From the NCBI GenBank assembly GCA_020851555.1, contig JADZCM010000017.1, forward strand, positions 248,001 through 312,000: a stretch of DNA of 64,000 nucleotides, written 5' to 3'. The position numbers and the translations under genes are program-made. The notes beneath the pieces are model-generated. The model was not told the origin of the DNA. It saw only the letters and a program-made list of their open reading frames with translations, and made no database searches. The DNA comes from Bryobacterales bacterium. Lineage in GTDB: Bacteria > Acidobacteriota > Terriglobia > Bryobacterales > Bryobacteraceae. Shown here piece after piece: positions 17,444 to 27,473 of this stretch; the first letter of the stretch is position 1; every line of letters starts with the position of its first letter.

Positions 17444-18017
17444 CTGAGCCTCCCCAGCATTCCATCCGCAAACTGCCTCAGTTTCTCGCGCGCGCTCGCG
17501 ACCTGAGACCTCACCGTGGCCTGTGAAGACCCCAGCGTCCGCGCCACCTCCGCCGTCGGCAGGCCCTCGATGTCCCGCAGCACCAGGGCAGCGCGTTCCC
17601 TGTCCGGCAGCCGCCTCAATCCGAGCGCCACGATTCGCCTTTCGTCCTGCCAATCCCGGGCCGACGGGCCGGCCGCGAGTTCCGGCGGCAGCGCTTCATC
17701 TCTCCGGCGCCTTGCGCCGATATCGCGGCAGACATTGACTGTTACCCGGTACAACCAAGGGGTCAAGGCTCGCGTGTCGTCGAAGCGGCGCAAGTGCTTG
17801 TACAGCCGCAAGAAGACCTCCTGTGCGGCGTCCTTGGCGTCTTCCACCTCGCCAGCAGCCGCATGGCGGTCAGGAACACCCGGCGCTCATGCATCCGCAG
17901 GAGTTGCTCGAAGGCCGCTGCGTCACCCGCCCTGGCATGGCGGACCAGCAGCGCCTGTTGCGCGTCTCCGGCCCGCCCGTCCTCTGCGCCAGTCATTGGA
18001 AGCGCCAGTTCGTGCAC
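17440..18017 (-). pseudogene. ECF-type sigma factor, interrupted by a one-base frameshift
   Basis: Sigma region 2 is split between two frames. The first frame (from GTG 18017, or ATG 17996) ends ...FEQLLRMHERRVFLTAMRLL, and the second continues VEDAKDAAQEVFLRLYKHLRRFDD through region 4 (LPDRERAALVLRDIEGL and the helix-turn-helix TAEVARTLGSSQATVRS). The break falls at the GCC of 17851-17853: one more C on the plus strand would give a continuous LLGEVEDAKDA. As read, only a region-4-like fragment could be made from a GTG at 17847. It may be a real pseudogene or a base-calling error. Genes 17039 and 16290 form one operon with it. Confidence 0.75.
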
Positions 18018-18128
18018 CGCATTCGTCTCTCATAGATATATACCCTCCGGCCGGCGAAAGCGTGTACCCGAAATAAGCAGGCGCGGACGCCTTTCCGAAG
18101 GTATAAACTGCTATCGGAGGATGCGGAG

Positions 18129-18551
18129 ATGCCAGTAACAGTCAAGACCGTAACCATATGGCGCAAGGAAGTGCCCAACCAGCCGGGCCTCCTGGCCGAA
18201 ACCCTCGGGCCCCTGGTTCAGGCTGGCGCAAACCTCGGCGTGCTCATGGGCTACCGCCTGCCGGGCGAGGAGTGCAAGGCCGCCATCGAACTCTATCCGA
18301 TTACCGGCGCCAAAGCCGCCAAAGCCGCCGCCGCCGCGGGGCTGGTCAAGTCGCACATTCCCGCGCTGCACGTCATGGGAGACGACAAGCCGGGCCTCAT
18401 GCATCGCATGGCCCAGTCGCTGGCCGCGGCAGGAATCAACATCAGCTTCCTCATGGCGCAGGTGGTGGGGAGGAAGTACACGGCCATCTGGGGCTTCGAA
18501 TCCCCCGAGGCCGCGCGCAAGGCGGCGGGACTGATCAAAAAAACCAAATAA
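18129..18551 (+). CDS. Tandem ACT-domain protein
   Basis: 140 residues made of two ACT domains: VTIWRKEVPNQPGLLAETLGPLVQAGANLG (residues 8-37), and LHVMGDDKPGLMHRMAQSLAAAGINISFL (about residues 80-108). ACT domains bind amino acids or other small ligands. With no enzyme domain attached, it is probably a regulatory subunit or ligand sensor. CGGAGG lies before the ATG. It is divergent from the sigma-factor module and convergent with selB. Confidence 0.85.
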   Translation: MPVTVKTVTIWRKEVPNQPGLLAETLGPLVQAGANLGVLMGYRLPGEECKAAIELYPITGAKAAKAAAAAGLVKSHIPALHVMGDDKPGLMHRMAQSLAAAGINISFLMAQVVGRKYTAIWGFESPEAARKAAGLIKKTK

Positions 18552-18571
18552 GGGCTTGGTATTCCAAGCCT

Positions 18572-20398
18572 CTACAGCACGACGCGCTGGTCCCCCTCGC
18601 GCCGGGTGACCCTCTCGCGGTCCAGGTATTCGAGAAGCGGGATGGCGTACTTGCGCGAGACGCCGGTCCAGTCTTTGAAATCCGGAACCGAGAGCCGCTG
18701 CCCCTTATGCCGCGCCAGCATGTCGCGCAGAGCCTGGATCGCCGCCGGGTGGAAGATCAGGTCGCCGGTCACGCGGATCAGCCGCTTCTGCCGCAGCAAT
18801 ATCTGAAGCAGCGATCGTGCGCGGGCCTGTTCCACTCCCGACTTGGCCAGCACCTCGGCCACGAACGGCACTTTCAGTCCCGCGTCTTCGAAGGCTTTCT
18901 CGATGGCCTCCAGCGCCCGGTCTTCGTCCTGCTTCAGAACAACCCGGTGCGAGGCCAGCCGCACCGTATCTCCGTCGGAAACCACTCCGGGCGCGCGCGA
19001 CAGCAGCGCATCCAGCAGAAACGGAGGAGAATCCGGGAGCACCTTGCCCCGCAGTTCTTCCTTGGGCATGCCCGGAAGCAGCGGGTTGGCGCGGTGAAAG
19101 GCATCCAGCGCGCCGGAGAGCCGGGCGAATGCCGCCTGTATCCAGGCCCGGTCCAAGGCCCAGGCGGGCGGCCCTTCCAGGACCAGGAACGCATCCGACG
19201 GCGGGACGGGCGCGCCGGTCCGCGCTACGAGTCCCGCGATGCTGAGGCCATAGCGCGCTTCGCGCACCAGAAGAGCCGCCCGCTCTGCCGGCGACCCTGC
19301 CGCGAGGACGCCGAGCCGGGCGGCGGCGGATTCCTTGCGCCGGTAGCGGTATCCGCCGTTGTCCAAGACCACACCGCCGCCGATCGTGGCCACGGGCGAG
19401 AAGCGGCGTATGATGAACCGGTCCCCCGGCAGCAGAAGGCAAGGTTCCCTGAGAACCAGGCGCGCATAGCCGGGGGCCAGCCGGCGCAACTCCGCTTCGA
19501 TCTCGGCGGCGCCGGCGTGGAAGTGGACCGGCGCGCGGTTCTTGAGATTCTTCGCTGAAGGCAGCAGCTCGAGGCTGCAATCCACCTCCCGGGTGGCCTC
19601 AAAACGGCCCGGCTCGGAAAGGACCATGCCGCGCTCCAGTTCGGACGGCTCCACGGCGGCCAGGTTGAGCGCCGTGCGCTGGCCGGCCACCGCCTGTTCC
19701 TCGCTCCGGCCGTACACCTGCACGCCGCGGACGCGCAGTCGCCGCCCGCCGGGGTACACCTCCACTTCCTGGCCGCGCCGCAGGGACCCCGAGATCAGCG
19801 ACCCGGTGACCACCGTGCCGAAGCCGCGCAGCGAGAACGAGCGGTCGACCGGCAGGCGGAAGAAGCGTGAAGGGTCCTTGGGCGGCAGGGTGGCGGCGGC
19901 CTCCGCCAGCCGCAGCCGCAACTCATCCAGTCCGCGGCCCGTCGCCGTGCTGACCACGACCAGCGGCGCGCCCTCGAGGAAAGAGCCTTTGACAAACTCC
20001 TCGACTTCCAGCCGCACCAGCGCCAGTGTGTCGGCGTCCACCAGGTCGGACTTGGTGAGCGCGACCACGCCTCTTGGAATGCCCAGCAGGCGGCAGATGT
20101 CGAAGTGCTCGCGGGTCTGGGGCATCACCGATTCGTCGGCGGCGATCACCAGAAGCACCAGGTCGATGCCCGCCACACCCGCCAGCATGTTCTGGACAAA
20201 CCGCTCGTGTCCGGGCACGTCCACGAAGCCGATGCGGGTTCCTCCGTCCAACTCCAGGTGCGCGAAACCCAGGTCGATGGAAATGCCGCGGCGCTTCTCT
20301 TCCTCCAGCCGGTCGGTATTGATCCCGGTGAGCGCCTTGACCAGGGCGGTTTTGCCGTGATCGATGTGGCCGGCGGTTCCCACGATGACGTTGCGCAT
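18572..20398 (-). CDS. selB: Selenocysteine-specific translation elongation factor SelB
   Basis: 608 residues. The GTPase domain has G1 GHIDHGKT (residues 10-17), a G3 DVPGHE and a G4 TKSD, followed by EF-Tu-like beta-barrel domains and a long C-terminal part with winged-helix repeats, as in SelB. It brings Sec-tRNA to UGA codons next to a SECIS hairpin, so the organism should use selenocysteine. selA, selD and selC (tRNA-Sec) are not in the window, and I saw no obvious selenoprotein here. The length is normal. Confidence 0.95.
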   Translation of the reverse strand: MRNVIVGTAGHIDHGKTALVKALTGINTDRLEEEKRRGISIDLGFAHLELDGGTRIGFVDVPGHERFVQNMLAGVAGIDLVLLVIAADESVMPQTREHFDICRLLGIPRGVVALTKSDLVDADTLALVRLEVEEFVKGSFLEGAPLVVVSTATGRGLDELRLRLAEAAATLPPKDPSRFFRLPVDRSFSLRGFGTVVTGSLISGSLRRGQEVEVYPGGRRLRVRGVQVYGRSEEQAVAGQRTALNLAAVEPSELERGMVLSEPGRFEATREVDCSLELLPSAKNLKNRAPVHFHAGAAEIEAELRRLAPGYARLVLREPCLLLPGDRFIIRRFSPVATIGGGVVLDNGGYRYRRKESAAARLGVLAAGSPAERAALLVREARYGLSIAGLVARTGAPVPPSDAFLVLEGPPAWALDRAWIQAAFARLSGALDAFHRANPLLPGMPKEELRGKVLPDSPPFLLDALLSRAPGVVSDGDTVRLASHRVVLKQDEDRALEAIEKAFEDAGLKVPFVAEVLAKSGVEQARARSLLQILLRQKRLIRVTGDLIFHPAAIQALRDMLARHKGQRLSVPDFKDWTGVSRKYAIPLLEYLDRERVTRREGDQRVVL

Positions 20399-20495
20399 GC
20401 CGAAAACCTACTCTCTCTTATAACCCGCCCGCCGGAGGCGCGATTCGACATTTCCAAAGGGATTTGTTATCTTGAATATAGAGGTCTTCCGGTCA

Positions 20496-20732
20496 ATGGC
20501 ATCCAAGTCACCCTTTCCCCAAGGCGCGCAGGTTGAGCACCCCAGGTTCGGGCTGGGGAGCGTCCTGGCCAGCAGCGAGGAGTACATCAGCATCAAGTTC
20601 GACGAATTCGGCGAGAAGAAGTTCGTCAGTTCCATCGTGTTTCCCAACCTGAAGAAGAGTGACCGTCAGCCCCCGGCCGAGAAACGCTCGCGCAGCCGCA
20701 AGCCGAAAGCCGCGCCCGCCGTCGCCGGTTAG
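20496..20732 (+). CDS. Small Tudor-like (PcrA C-terminal-type) protein
   Basis: 78 residues from ATG 20496; a TTG at 20472 is a possible earlier start. The core GAQVEHPRFGLGSVLASSEEYISIKFDEFGEKKFV has the pattern of the Tudor-like domain found at the end of UvrD/PcrA helicases, where it contacts RNA polymerase. A Lys/Arg-rich tail follows. No other domain is present. It precedes the purine operon by 60 bases. The role is unknown. Confidence 0.6.
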   Translation: MASKSPFPQGAQVEHPRFGLGSVLASSEEYISIKFDEFGEKKFVSSIVFPNLKKSDRQPPAEKRSRSRKPKAAPAVAG

Positions 20733-20792
20733 CCGCACGCCAGAGCGGCAGAACAGGGCGCCTGTCCCCCCGTGATAGACTGAGAATCTCCT

Positions 20793-21461
20793 ATGAGATT
20801 CGGAGTGGTCGTTTTTCCAGGCAGCAATTGCGATCACGACGCCTGGTACGCTGTCTCTCACAATCTCGGCCAGCAGGCCGAGTATGTCTGGCACGGCTCG
20901 GAAGACCTTGGCGGCCTGGACGCGGTCATCCTGCCGGGCGGCTTCAGCTACGGCGACTATCTGCGGGGAGGGGCCATCGCCAAGTTCAGCCCGGTGATGG
21001 CCGCGGTGAAGAGGTTCGCCGCCTCGGGCGGGCTGGTCATCGGCATCTGCAACGGTTTTCAGATCCTGGTGGAGAGCGGCCTGCTGCCGGGAGCGCTCAT
21101 CACCAACCGCGGCCTCAAGTTCATCTGCCGCCCCGTGGACGTGATCACGGCCACCGTCAATTCCCCGTTTACCTGCGCCGCCCGGCCGGGGCAGGTGATA
21201 AGGGCGCCCATCGCCCACGCCGAAGGCTGCTACTACGCCGACGAGAGGACGCTCGACGAACTGGAAGCCGAAGACCGCGTGGTGTTCCGCTACGCGGACA
21301 ACCCCAACGGTTCGCTCCGCGACATCGCCGGAATCCTGAGCCGCGAAAGGAACGTCATGGGAATGATGCCCCACCCGGAGCGGACCAGCGATCCGCTGAT
21401 GGGTTCCACCGACGGACTGGTGGTCTTTCAGTCGATGGTCACTGCGATGGCGGCGAAGTAG
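20793..21461 (+). CDS. purQ: Phosphoribosylformylglycinamidine synthase subunit PurQ (glutaminase)
   Basis: 222 residues. It is a class I glutamine amidotransferase with the nucleophile elbow GICNGFQ, and His and Glu in [11 protein letters not shown]. It supplies ammonia to PurL in the fourth step of purine synthesis. No purine-repressor or riboswitch sequence is evident upstream, and the Shine-Dalgarno is weak. purL starts 3 bases after its stop. The PurQ + small PurL arrangement usually needs PurS, which is not in this window. Confidence 0.96.
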   Translation: MRFGVVVFPGSNCDHDAWYAVSHNLGQQAEYVWHGSEDLGGLDAVILPGGFSYGDYLRGGAIAKFSPVMAAVKRFAASGGLVIGICNGFQILVESGLLPGALITNRGLKFICRPVDVITATVNSPFTCAARPGQVIRAPIAHAEGCYYADERTLDELEAEDRVVFRYADNPNGSLRDIAGILSRERNVMGMMPHPERTSDPLMGSTDGLVVFQSMVTAMAAK

Positions 21462-21464
21462 CCC

Positions 21465-23681
21465 ATGAGCACAATCACCCCGGAGATCGTCAAGGCTCAC
21501 CAGTTGAGCACGGCGGAGTACGAGAAAATCCTCTCGATCCTGGGCCGCGAGCCTACTTATACTGAACTCGGCATTTTCAGCGTGATGTGGAGCGAACACT
21601 GCTCCTACAAGAGTTCCCGGCTGCACCTGAAGAAGCTGCCTACGCGCAGCCAGAGGGTGCTGCAAGGGCCGGGCGAGAACGCCGGGGTCATCGACATCGG
21701 CGACGGTTACGCCATCGCCTTCAAGATCGAGTCGCACAACCACCCCAGCTTCATTGAGCCGTTCCAGGGGGCCGCCACCGGCGTGGGCGGAATCCTGCGG
21801 GACATCTTCACCATGGGAGCGCGGCCGGTGGCGGCGATGGACTCGCTGCGTTTCGGGCCGCTCGACGATCCGCAGGCCGGGCCGCGCAACCGGCGCATCC
21901 TGGAGGGCGTAGTCGCGGGCATCGCGCAGTACGGCAACTGCTTCGGCGTGCCGACGGTAGGCGGCGAGTGCCTGTTCGAGCCGTCCTATAACGGCAACCC
22001 GCTGGTGAACGCATTCGCGCTGGGCGTGTTCAAGAAAGACGAGATCTTTCTGGCCAAAGCGCGCGGCATCGGCAACCCGGTGATCTACGCCGGCGCCAAG
22101 ACCGGCAAGGACGGAATACACGGCGCCTCGATGGCTTCGGCTGAGTTCACCGAGGAGTCCCAGCAGAAACGGCCCAACGTGCAGGTGGGCGACCCGTTCC
22201 TGGAGAAACTGCTCCTCGAGGCCTGCCTGGAAGCCATGAAGACCGGCGCCATCGTGGGCATACAGGATATGGGCGCGGCCGGGCTGACCTGCTCCACCTG
22301 CGAAATGGGCAGCCGCGGCGGCACGGGGATCGAGATCGACCTGAAGCTGGTGCCGCAGCGCGAGACGGGCATGACGCCGTACGAGATCATGCTCTCCGAA
22401 TCGCAGGAGCGCATGCTGCTCGTGGCGGAGAAGGGCCGCGAGGAAGAGGTCTTCCGGGTATTCCGCAAGTGGGGCTTGGACGCCGTGACCATCGGCCAGG
22501 TGACCGGCGACGGTCTCATGCGGGTGAAGGACCATGGCGTAGTGGTGGCGGAAATCCCCGCCGGGCATCTGGCGGATGGAGCGCCGGTTTACGACCGGCC
22601 GCATACCGAGCCGGCGCGGCGCGCTCCGCTGGAGGCCCCGGCCTTCACCGTCGACGATCCGGCCCGCGACCTGGAGACCATTCTGGTCTCCGCCGACGTC
22701 TGCTCCAAGCGCTGGATCTGGGAGCAGTACGACTACATGGTGGGCACCAACACGGTGCAGGGACCGGGCGGCGACGCCGCGGTGGTTCGGATCAAGGAGA
22801 CCGGCACTTCGGTGGCCATGGCGCTCGACGGCAACGGGCGCTACTGCGCGCTTTCGCCCCGGGAGGGCGCGCGGCTGGCGGTGGCCGAGTGCTGCCGCAA
22901 CCTTTCCACCGTGGGCGCTCTGCCGGTGGCCACCACCAACTGCCTGAACTTCGGCAACCCGGAACGGCCGCAAATCATGGCCCAGCTCGTCGAGGCGATT
23001 GAGGGAATGGGCGAGGCCTGCCGTTTCTTCGAAGTCCCCATCACCGGAGGCAACGTCAGCCTGTACAACGAGACGCTGGGAGAGGCCATTGACCCTACTC
23101 CGGTAGTCGGCGTGGTCGGCCTGCTGAAGACCGGAGCGCCGCTCACCATCGACTTCAAGCGCCCCGGGCGCCCGGTCATCCTGCTCGGCGGGTTCGGCGC
23201 GTGCGACGAGAGGCGTTTCGGAGGCACCCAGTACGCCAAGGCCGTGCTGAAAACGGTCTGGGGGCTCCCGCCGCTTCTGGACATGGATTACGAGAAACGC
23301 GTCCAGGCGGCGATGCGCGAGATCGCCGCGCAGGGTCTGGCGGAATCGGCTCACGACCTGAGCGACGGCGGCCTGGCGGTAGCCGTGGCGGAGTCTGCAT
23401 TCGGCCCGGCGGGCGTAGGGGCCGAGCTGGACCTGGACTCGGACATGCGCGCCGGGTTTCTGCTTTTCCACGAAGGACCCTCCCGCATCCTGATTTCGAC
23501 CGAGCGGCCGGATGAGGTCGCAGGGATCGCGCGAAAGCACGGCGTCGAGGCGCCCCGGGTGGGCGCTACAATTGGAGGTAGGGTCGTCATACGTCAGCGG
23601 GGAACGGTTCTGGTCGAGCGGGAGGTCGCGCTTCTGAAGAAGCTGTGGGCGGGGTCGCTGGAAAAGGCGCTGCGGGGCTGA
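21465..23681 (+). CDS. purL: Phosphoribosylformylglycinamidine synthase subunit PurL
   Basis: 738 residues, the normal size of the small PurL form that works with PurQ and PurS. Signature stretches are [14 protein letters not shown] near the N-terminus, [18 protein letters not shown], and [10 protein letters not shown]. It converts FGAR to FGAM with ATP and ammonia. It is the middle gene of purQ-purL-purF. Confidence 0.97.
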   Translation: MSTITPEIVKAHQLSTAEYEKILSILGREPTYTELGIFSVMWSEHCSYKSSRLHLKKLPTRSQRVLQGPGENAGVIDIGDGYAIAFKIESHNHPSFIEPFQGAATGVGGILRDIFTMGARPVAAMDSLRFGPLDDPQAGPRNRRILEGVVAGIAQYGNCFGVPTVGGECLFEPSYNGNPLVNAFALGVFKKDEIFLAKARGIGNPVIYAGAKTGKDGIHGASMASAEFTEESQQKRPNVQVGDPFLEKLLLEACLEAMKTGAIVGIQDMGAAGLTCSTCEMGSRGGTGIEIDLKLVPQRETGMTPYEIMLSESQERMLLVAEKGREEEVFRVFRKWGLDAVTIGQVTGDGLMRVKDHGVVVAEIPAGHLADGAPVYDRPHTEPARRAPLEAPAFTVDDPARDLETILVSADVCSKRWIWEQYDYMVGTNTVQGPGGDAAVVRIKETGTSVAMALDGNGRYCALSPREGARLAVAECCRNLSTVGALPVATTNCLNFGNPERPQIMAQLVEAIEGMGEACRFFEVPITGGNVSLYNETLGEAIDPTPVVGVVGLLKTGAPLTIDFKRPGRPVILLGGFGACDERRFGGTQYAKAVLKTVWGLPPLLDMDYEKRVQAAMREIAAQGLAESAHDLSDGGLAVAVAESAFGPAGVGAELDLDSDMRAGFLLFHEGPSRILISTERPDEVAGIARKHGVEAPRVGATIGGRVVIRQRGTVLVEREVALLKKLWAGSLEKALRG

Positions 23682-23689
23682 GGGGCTTT

Positions 23690-25102
23690 ATGGACAAACT
23701 CCACGAAGAGTGTGGAGTGTTCGCTGTCTACGGGCATCCCGAGGCGGCCAATCTCACTTACCTGGGCTTGTACGCCTTGCAGCACCGCGGGCAGGAGAGC
23801 GCGGGAATCGCGGCCGGCGGCGGCGGCACGGTTTACTGCCACAAGGCCATGGGCCACGTGGCGGACATCTTCACTCCGCCGGTGCTGGGCTCCCTCGCCG
23901 GAGAACAGGCGATCGGGCACACGCGTTACTCGACGGCCGGCGACACGGACCCGGGCAACGCTCAGCCGTTCTCTGTGACCTGCAACAAGGGCCGCATCGC
24001 CGTGGCCCATAACGGCAACATCATCAATGCCACCGGCCTCCGGCGGGAACTGGAGCGTGAGGGATCGATCTTCCAGTCCTCCTGCGACACGGAGGTCATC
24101 CTGCACCTGGTGGCGCGCTCGCGCGAGCGGACCACGGCGGGAGCGCTGCGCGAGGCTCTCTTGCAGCTTGACGGCGCGTTCTCGCTGGTCTTCCTGGCCG
24201 AGGACCGGGTGATCGTGGCGCGGGACCCGCACGGCTTCCGGCCCCTGGCCCTGGGCCGGATGGAACTATCGGGCGGGCGCGTCTGTTATGTGTTCGCTTC
24301 GGAGACTTGTGCGTTCGACCTGATCGGCGCCGTGTACATGGACGACGTGGCCCCGGGCGAGATGGTGATCGCCGGCCCGGAGGGGCTGACCCGGGAGCGC
24401 TTCGCCCCGGAGAGCCCGCGCGCGTACTGCGTGTTTGAGCACGTGTACTTCTCGCGGCCGGATTCGTACGTATTCGGACGGTCGGTATCGGAGACGCGGG
24501 AGATGCTGGGGCGTCTTCTGGCGCGCGAGTGCCCGGCGGAGGCGGACGTGGTGGTGCCGGTGCCGGACTCGGGCGTGGCGGCGGCCATCGGGTACTCCCA
24601 TGAATCGCGCATTCCGTTCCGGCAGGCGTTGATCCGGAACCACTATGTGGGCCGGACGTTTATCGAGCCTTCGCAGGCCATCCGCGATTTCGGCGTCAAG
24701 CTGAAGCTGAACCCCGTGCGGCGGCTGCTCGAGGGACAGCGGGTGGTGCTGGTGGACGACTCGATCGTGCGGGGCACCACCAGCCGCAAGATCGTGCGCA
24801 TGGTGCGCGGCGCCGGGGCGCGTGAAGTGCACCTCCGCATTTCCTGCCCGCCGACGATTTCCCCGTGTTACTACGGCGTGGACACGCCGGACAAGCGCGA
24901 GCTGATCGCCGCCAACAGCACGGTGGAAGAGATACGCAGGTTCGTGGAGGCCGACTCGCTGGGCTACCTGCCCATCGGCGCCCTGCGCGAGGCCGTGGGC
25001 GACGCCGCCGGCGAATACTGCTACGCCTGCTACACGGGCGCCTACCCCACCGAACTGATCCACGTCGACGACCTGCTGGCTTCCAGGCCACAGAGGTTTT
25101 GA
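23690..25102 (+). CDS. purF: Amidophosphoribosyltransferase PurF
   Basis: 470 residues. The start MDKLHEECGVFAVYG contains the catalytic Cys (residue 8), which becomes the N-terminus after removal of a short propeptide. The PRPP loop reads VVLVDDSIVRGTTS, and there are cysteines near the end (SCPPTISPC, EYCYACYTG) like those of the Fe-S form in Bacillus. It makes phosphoribosylamine, the first committed step of purine synthesis. The ATG at 23690 is 8 bases after the purL stop; an in-frame upstream ATG inside purL is less likely. Confidence 0.96.
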   Translation: MDKLHEECGVFAVYGHPEAANLTYLGLYALQHRGQESAGIAAGGGGTVYCHKAMGHVADIFTPPVLGSLAGEQAIGHTRYSTAGDTDPGNAQPFSVTCNKGRIAVAHNGNIINATGLRRELEREGSIFQSSCDTEVILHLVARSRERTTAGALREALLQLDGAFSLVFLAEDRVIVARDPHGFRPLALGRMELSGGRVCYVFASETCAFDLIGAVYMDDVAPGEMVIAGPEGLTRERFAPESPRAYCVFEHVYFSRPDSYVFGRSVSETREMLGRLLARECPAEADVVVPVPDSGVAAAIGYSHESRIPFRQALIRNHYVGRTFIEPSQAIRDFGVKLKLNPVRRLLEGQRVVLVDDSIVRGTTSRKIVRMVRGAGAREVHLRISCPPTISPCYYGVDTPDKRELIAANSTVEEIRRFVEADSLGYLPIGALREAVGDAAGEYCYACYTGAYPTELIHVDDLLASRPQRF

Positions 25103-25154
25103 GCGGCCACAGCCGGATCCCGGCTTCTGCGCCGGGACTCTGCCTGCGATGCGG

Positions 25155-26210
25155 CTAAGCCGGCGTCCGGGCGCGCGCCGGCTCGTAGACGCATTGTGGA
25201 TCTTCCGCCAGGTAGTCGCCCGTAGCGGCGTACGCCCGGGCGCGGGAGCCGCCGCAGAGCTTCCGGTATTCGCACGCCCCGCACTTCCCTCCAAGACGGC
25301 TGTCATCCCGCAGGGCGAGGAACAAAGGGGCGGTGCGGTATACCTCCGCCAGCGAATCCCGGCGCACGTTGCCGGCGGCCAGCGGCAGGAACCCGCTCGG
25401 GCAGATGTCGCCGGTGTGCGAGACGAACACCAGCCCCTTGCCGTCGTTGATGCCGATCTGACGGCGGATCGCGCTCGCCTGCCGCGGGTTCGCGGACGGC
25501 TGGCCCGACCGCGCGAGATAGCGGCGGTAGTGCTGCGCTTCGGTGGTCTTGATGTCAAATGGGGCGTGAAGGGAGATAGCGTGCAGCCGCGCAAAAACCG
25601 ACTCGTATTCCTCCGCCCGGAGGTCGTCGGCCTCCAGCGCGCGCCCGGTGACCACCAGGAAGAAGACGCTCCACAGGCGGGCTTCGTGTTCGCCCACCAG
25701 GCGGGCCATCTGCTCCAGTTGAGTCAGGTTGCGCCTCGTCACCGTGGTGTTTACCTGTGTCTCAAGTCCCAGCCGGCGCGCCTCCGCCAGGGATGCCAGA
25801 GTCCGGTGAAACGAGCCGTGTACGCCCCGGAATCCGTCGTGGCTGATCTCGTCGGCGCCGTCCAGAGAGAGGGCCATGCGCGAGACGCCAGCGCGTTGAA
25901 TCGACGCGACGGCCTCCCGGGTGAGCAGCGGCGTGGCGCTAGGGGTGATGGTGGTGCGCAGGCCCAGGCGAACGCTTTCGGAAAGCAACTCGAAAATGTC
26001 AGGCCGTTTCAGAGGATCTCCGCCGGTGAAAATCATGAGCGGCTCGCCGAAAGCGCGTACTTCGGACAAGAGGCGGAATCCCTCTTCGGTGGTTAGTTCT
26101 TCGGGGTGGCGGCGGGGCTCCGCGCTGGCGCGGCAGTGTACGCACGCCAGGTCGCATGCCTGCGTCACTTCCCAGATGACGAGCAGAGGCGCCGAGTCGA
26201 AGGCGGCCAT
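25155..26210 (-). CDS. Radical SAM/SPASM-domain protein
   Basis: 351 residues. The radical SAM cluster motif CDLACVHC (CX3CX2C) is at residues 19-26, followed by the SAM-binding TGGDPL. The C-terminal SPASM region binds extra Fe-S clusters (CPSG, CGACEYRKLCGG ... C). The architecture matches the TIGR04053-like group and haem-pathway enzymes such as AhbC/AhbD, as well as peptide-modifying enzymes; the substrate cannot be told. No small precursor-peptide gene is seen beside it. AGGAGG lies 13 bases before the ATG. It follows hpnI on the same strand with a 156-base gap. Confidence 0.85.
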   Translation of the reverse strand: MAAFDSAPLLVIWEVTQACDLACVHCRASAEPRRHPEELTTEEGFRLLSEVRAFGEPLMIFTGGDPLKRPDIFELLSESVRLGLRTTITPSATPLLTREAVASIQRAGVSRMALSLDGADEISHDGFRGVHGSFHRTLASLAEARRLGLETQVNTTVTRRNLTQLEQMARLVGEHEARLWSVFFLVVTGRALEADDLRAEEYESVFARLHAISLHAPFDIKTTEAQHYRRYLARSGQPSANPRQASAIRRQIGINDGKGLVFVSHTGDICPSGFLPLAAGNVRRDSLAEVYRTAPLFLALRDDSRLGGKCGACEYRKLCGGSRARAYAATGDYLAEDPQCVYEPARARTPA

Positions 26211-26244
26211 ACTTTGATTATGCCTCCTGCGGCGGGCCCGGACA

Positions 26245-26258
26245 GTGACCGCGGTCAC
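26245..26258. promoter_or_regulatory. 14-bp palindrome upstream of the radical SAM gene
   Basis: GTGACCGCGGTCAC is a perfect inverted repeat about 35 bases upstream of the radical SAM start, in the gap after hpnI. It could be an operator for a dimeric repressor. No repressor gene is adjacent. Confidence 0.3.
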
Positions 26259-26366
26259 GGCTCTCAGGCCGTGGTTCACCAGCGGTACCGGCGGAAACCC
26301 GGCCTCAAGGACCCGCGGCGCTTCCTCCCGCATGATGCCGACGGCGCCACCCACGCCGGCCGTGAT

Positions 26367-27473
26367 TCAGGCAGCCGTGCCGCCGATCCGGCCGTCGCGG
26401 CTCAGACGGAGGTGAAGCCCGCGCCACTCCACGGAGTTTCCAGTAAGGCCGCAGAGCCACACGGCCAGCGCCCACAGGTCCCGCAGGGGCATCAGGAAGA
26501 AGAGCCGGGCGGAATGCCGGTCGCCGAGGACGGCCACGGCGACGAGCAGGCCGGCGAGCAACCGCAGCGCCGCCAGCGGCAACGCCGCCCACCATGCTCC
26601 GGCGGCCAGCGCCACGAGCGCCCAGAGGGTCGCGTTGGAAAGCGGCAAGCCCAGGTAGGCGCCGCGGGACACGCGGATTGTCCGCGCCCAGCGCACCTGG
26701 CGCCGCCAGACCTGGCCCCACGTCCGGCCTTCGATGAAGGTTTCAACGGGCAGCTTCGAGAGCACCACGCGCCGGCCCAGCCGGGTGATGCTCCGGGCAA
26801 GCTGGTAGTCATCCGCAATATAGTCCCCCAGCGCCGCGAAGCCGCCGATGGCCTCCAGGTCCGCGGCTCTGAACAGAAGGGTGGCGCCGAGACCGAATTC
26901 GCGCACGCCCACCAGCGGAGCCGCCAGCACGCCGGGCGCGAAATCGGTGGCGATGCCGAGCGCTTCCCACCGGCCGGGCCAGTGATCCGACCGCGCCCGG
27001 TACAGGCACGTCACAAGTCCCGCCGACGGGTCCTCCAGGGGGCCCACCAGCCGGCGCAGGTAGTCGGGCGGAACGCGGATGTCGCTGTCGTTCACCAGGA
27101 GCAGCGGATAACGCGCGGCCGCGGCAAGATCCACCAGCGCACCCACTTTGCCATTGGGCATCTGCGTGGAAACCTCCACCACCCGCAGGCGGCGCTCAGG
27201 AAACGCCTCAATCAGCTCTCGAATCGCGGGCAGGGCGGGGTCTGCGGAATCGCTCACCCCGAAGAGGACCTCGTATTCCGCGTAGTCCAGAAGCGCGTGA
27301 GAGCGGATGGCCTCCCGAAAATGCGGATCAAGACCGCGCACCGGCTTCAGAATCGACACGGGCGGCAGCGCCCGGGGAGCCGGATCACGTTTGGCGAGGT
27401 GCCGAAGGGCCGCCGTCAGCGCCAGAAGCTGATACGCCGCCGAGGCCGCCGCCAGCAACAGGGCAATGATCAC
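26367..27473 (-). CDS. hpnI: Hopanoid-associated glycosyltransferase HpnI (GT21)
   Basis: 368 residues from a GTG that overlaps the upstream stop (GTGA). It is a ceramide-glucosyltransferase-like GT-A enzyme: PPVSILKPVRGLDPHF, the DxD-type NDSDIRVPPDYL, the acidic DDYQLARS and the (Q/R)XXRW motif RQVRW, then three C-terminal membrane helices. In Burkholderia, HpnI adds N-acetylglucosamine to bacteriohopanetetrol. It is the last gene of the hpnJ operon. The deacetylase hpnK is not in this window. Confidence 0.85.
   Translation of the reverse strand: MIIALLLAAASAAYQLLALTAALRHLAKRDPAPRALPPVSILKPVRGLDPHFREAIRSHALLDYAEYEVLFGVSDSADPALPAIRELIEAFPERRLRVVEVSTQMPNGKVGALVDLAAAARYPLLLVNDSDIRVPPDYLRRLVGPLEDPSAGLVTCLYRARSDHWPGRWEALGIATDFAPGVLAAPLVGVREFGLGATLLFRAADLEAIGGFAALGDYIADDYQLARSITRLGRRVVLSKLPVETFIEGRTWGQVWRRQVRWARTIRVSRGAYLGLPLSNATLWALVALAAGAWWAALPLAALRLLAGLLVAVAVLGDRHSARLFFLMPLRDLWALAVWLCGLTGNSVEWRGLHLRLSRDGRIGGTAA

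Noticed and set aside
20750-20775. GC-rich stretch before purQ (CTGTCCCCCCG) as a purine riboswitch or terminator
   Set aside because: No purine-riboswitch core or stable stem of the right form is present; it only resembles the repeat-like hairpin at 2723-2749.
20508-23540. A 1010-codon open frame on the minus strand opposite purQ and purL
   Set aside because: It is the antisense shadow of two certain genes; high GC at third positions removes stop codons. The translation has no domain and is Arg/His/Gly-rich.
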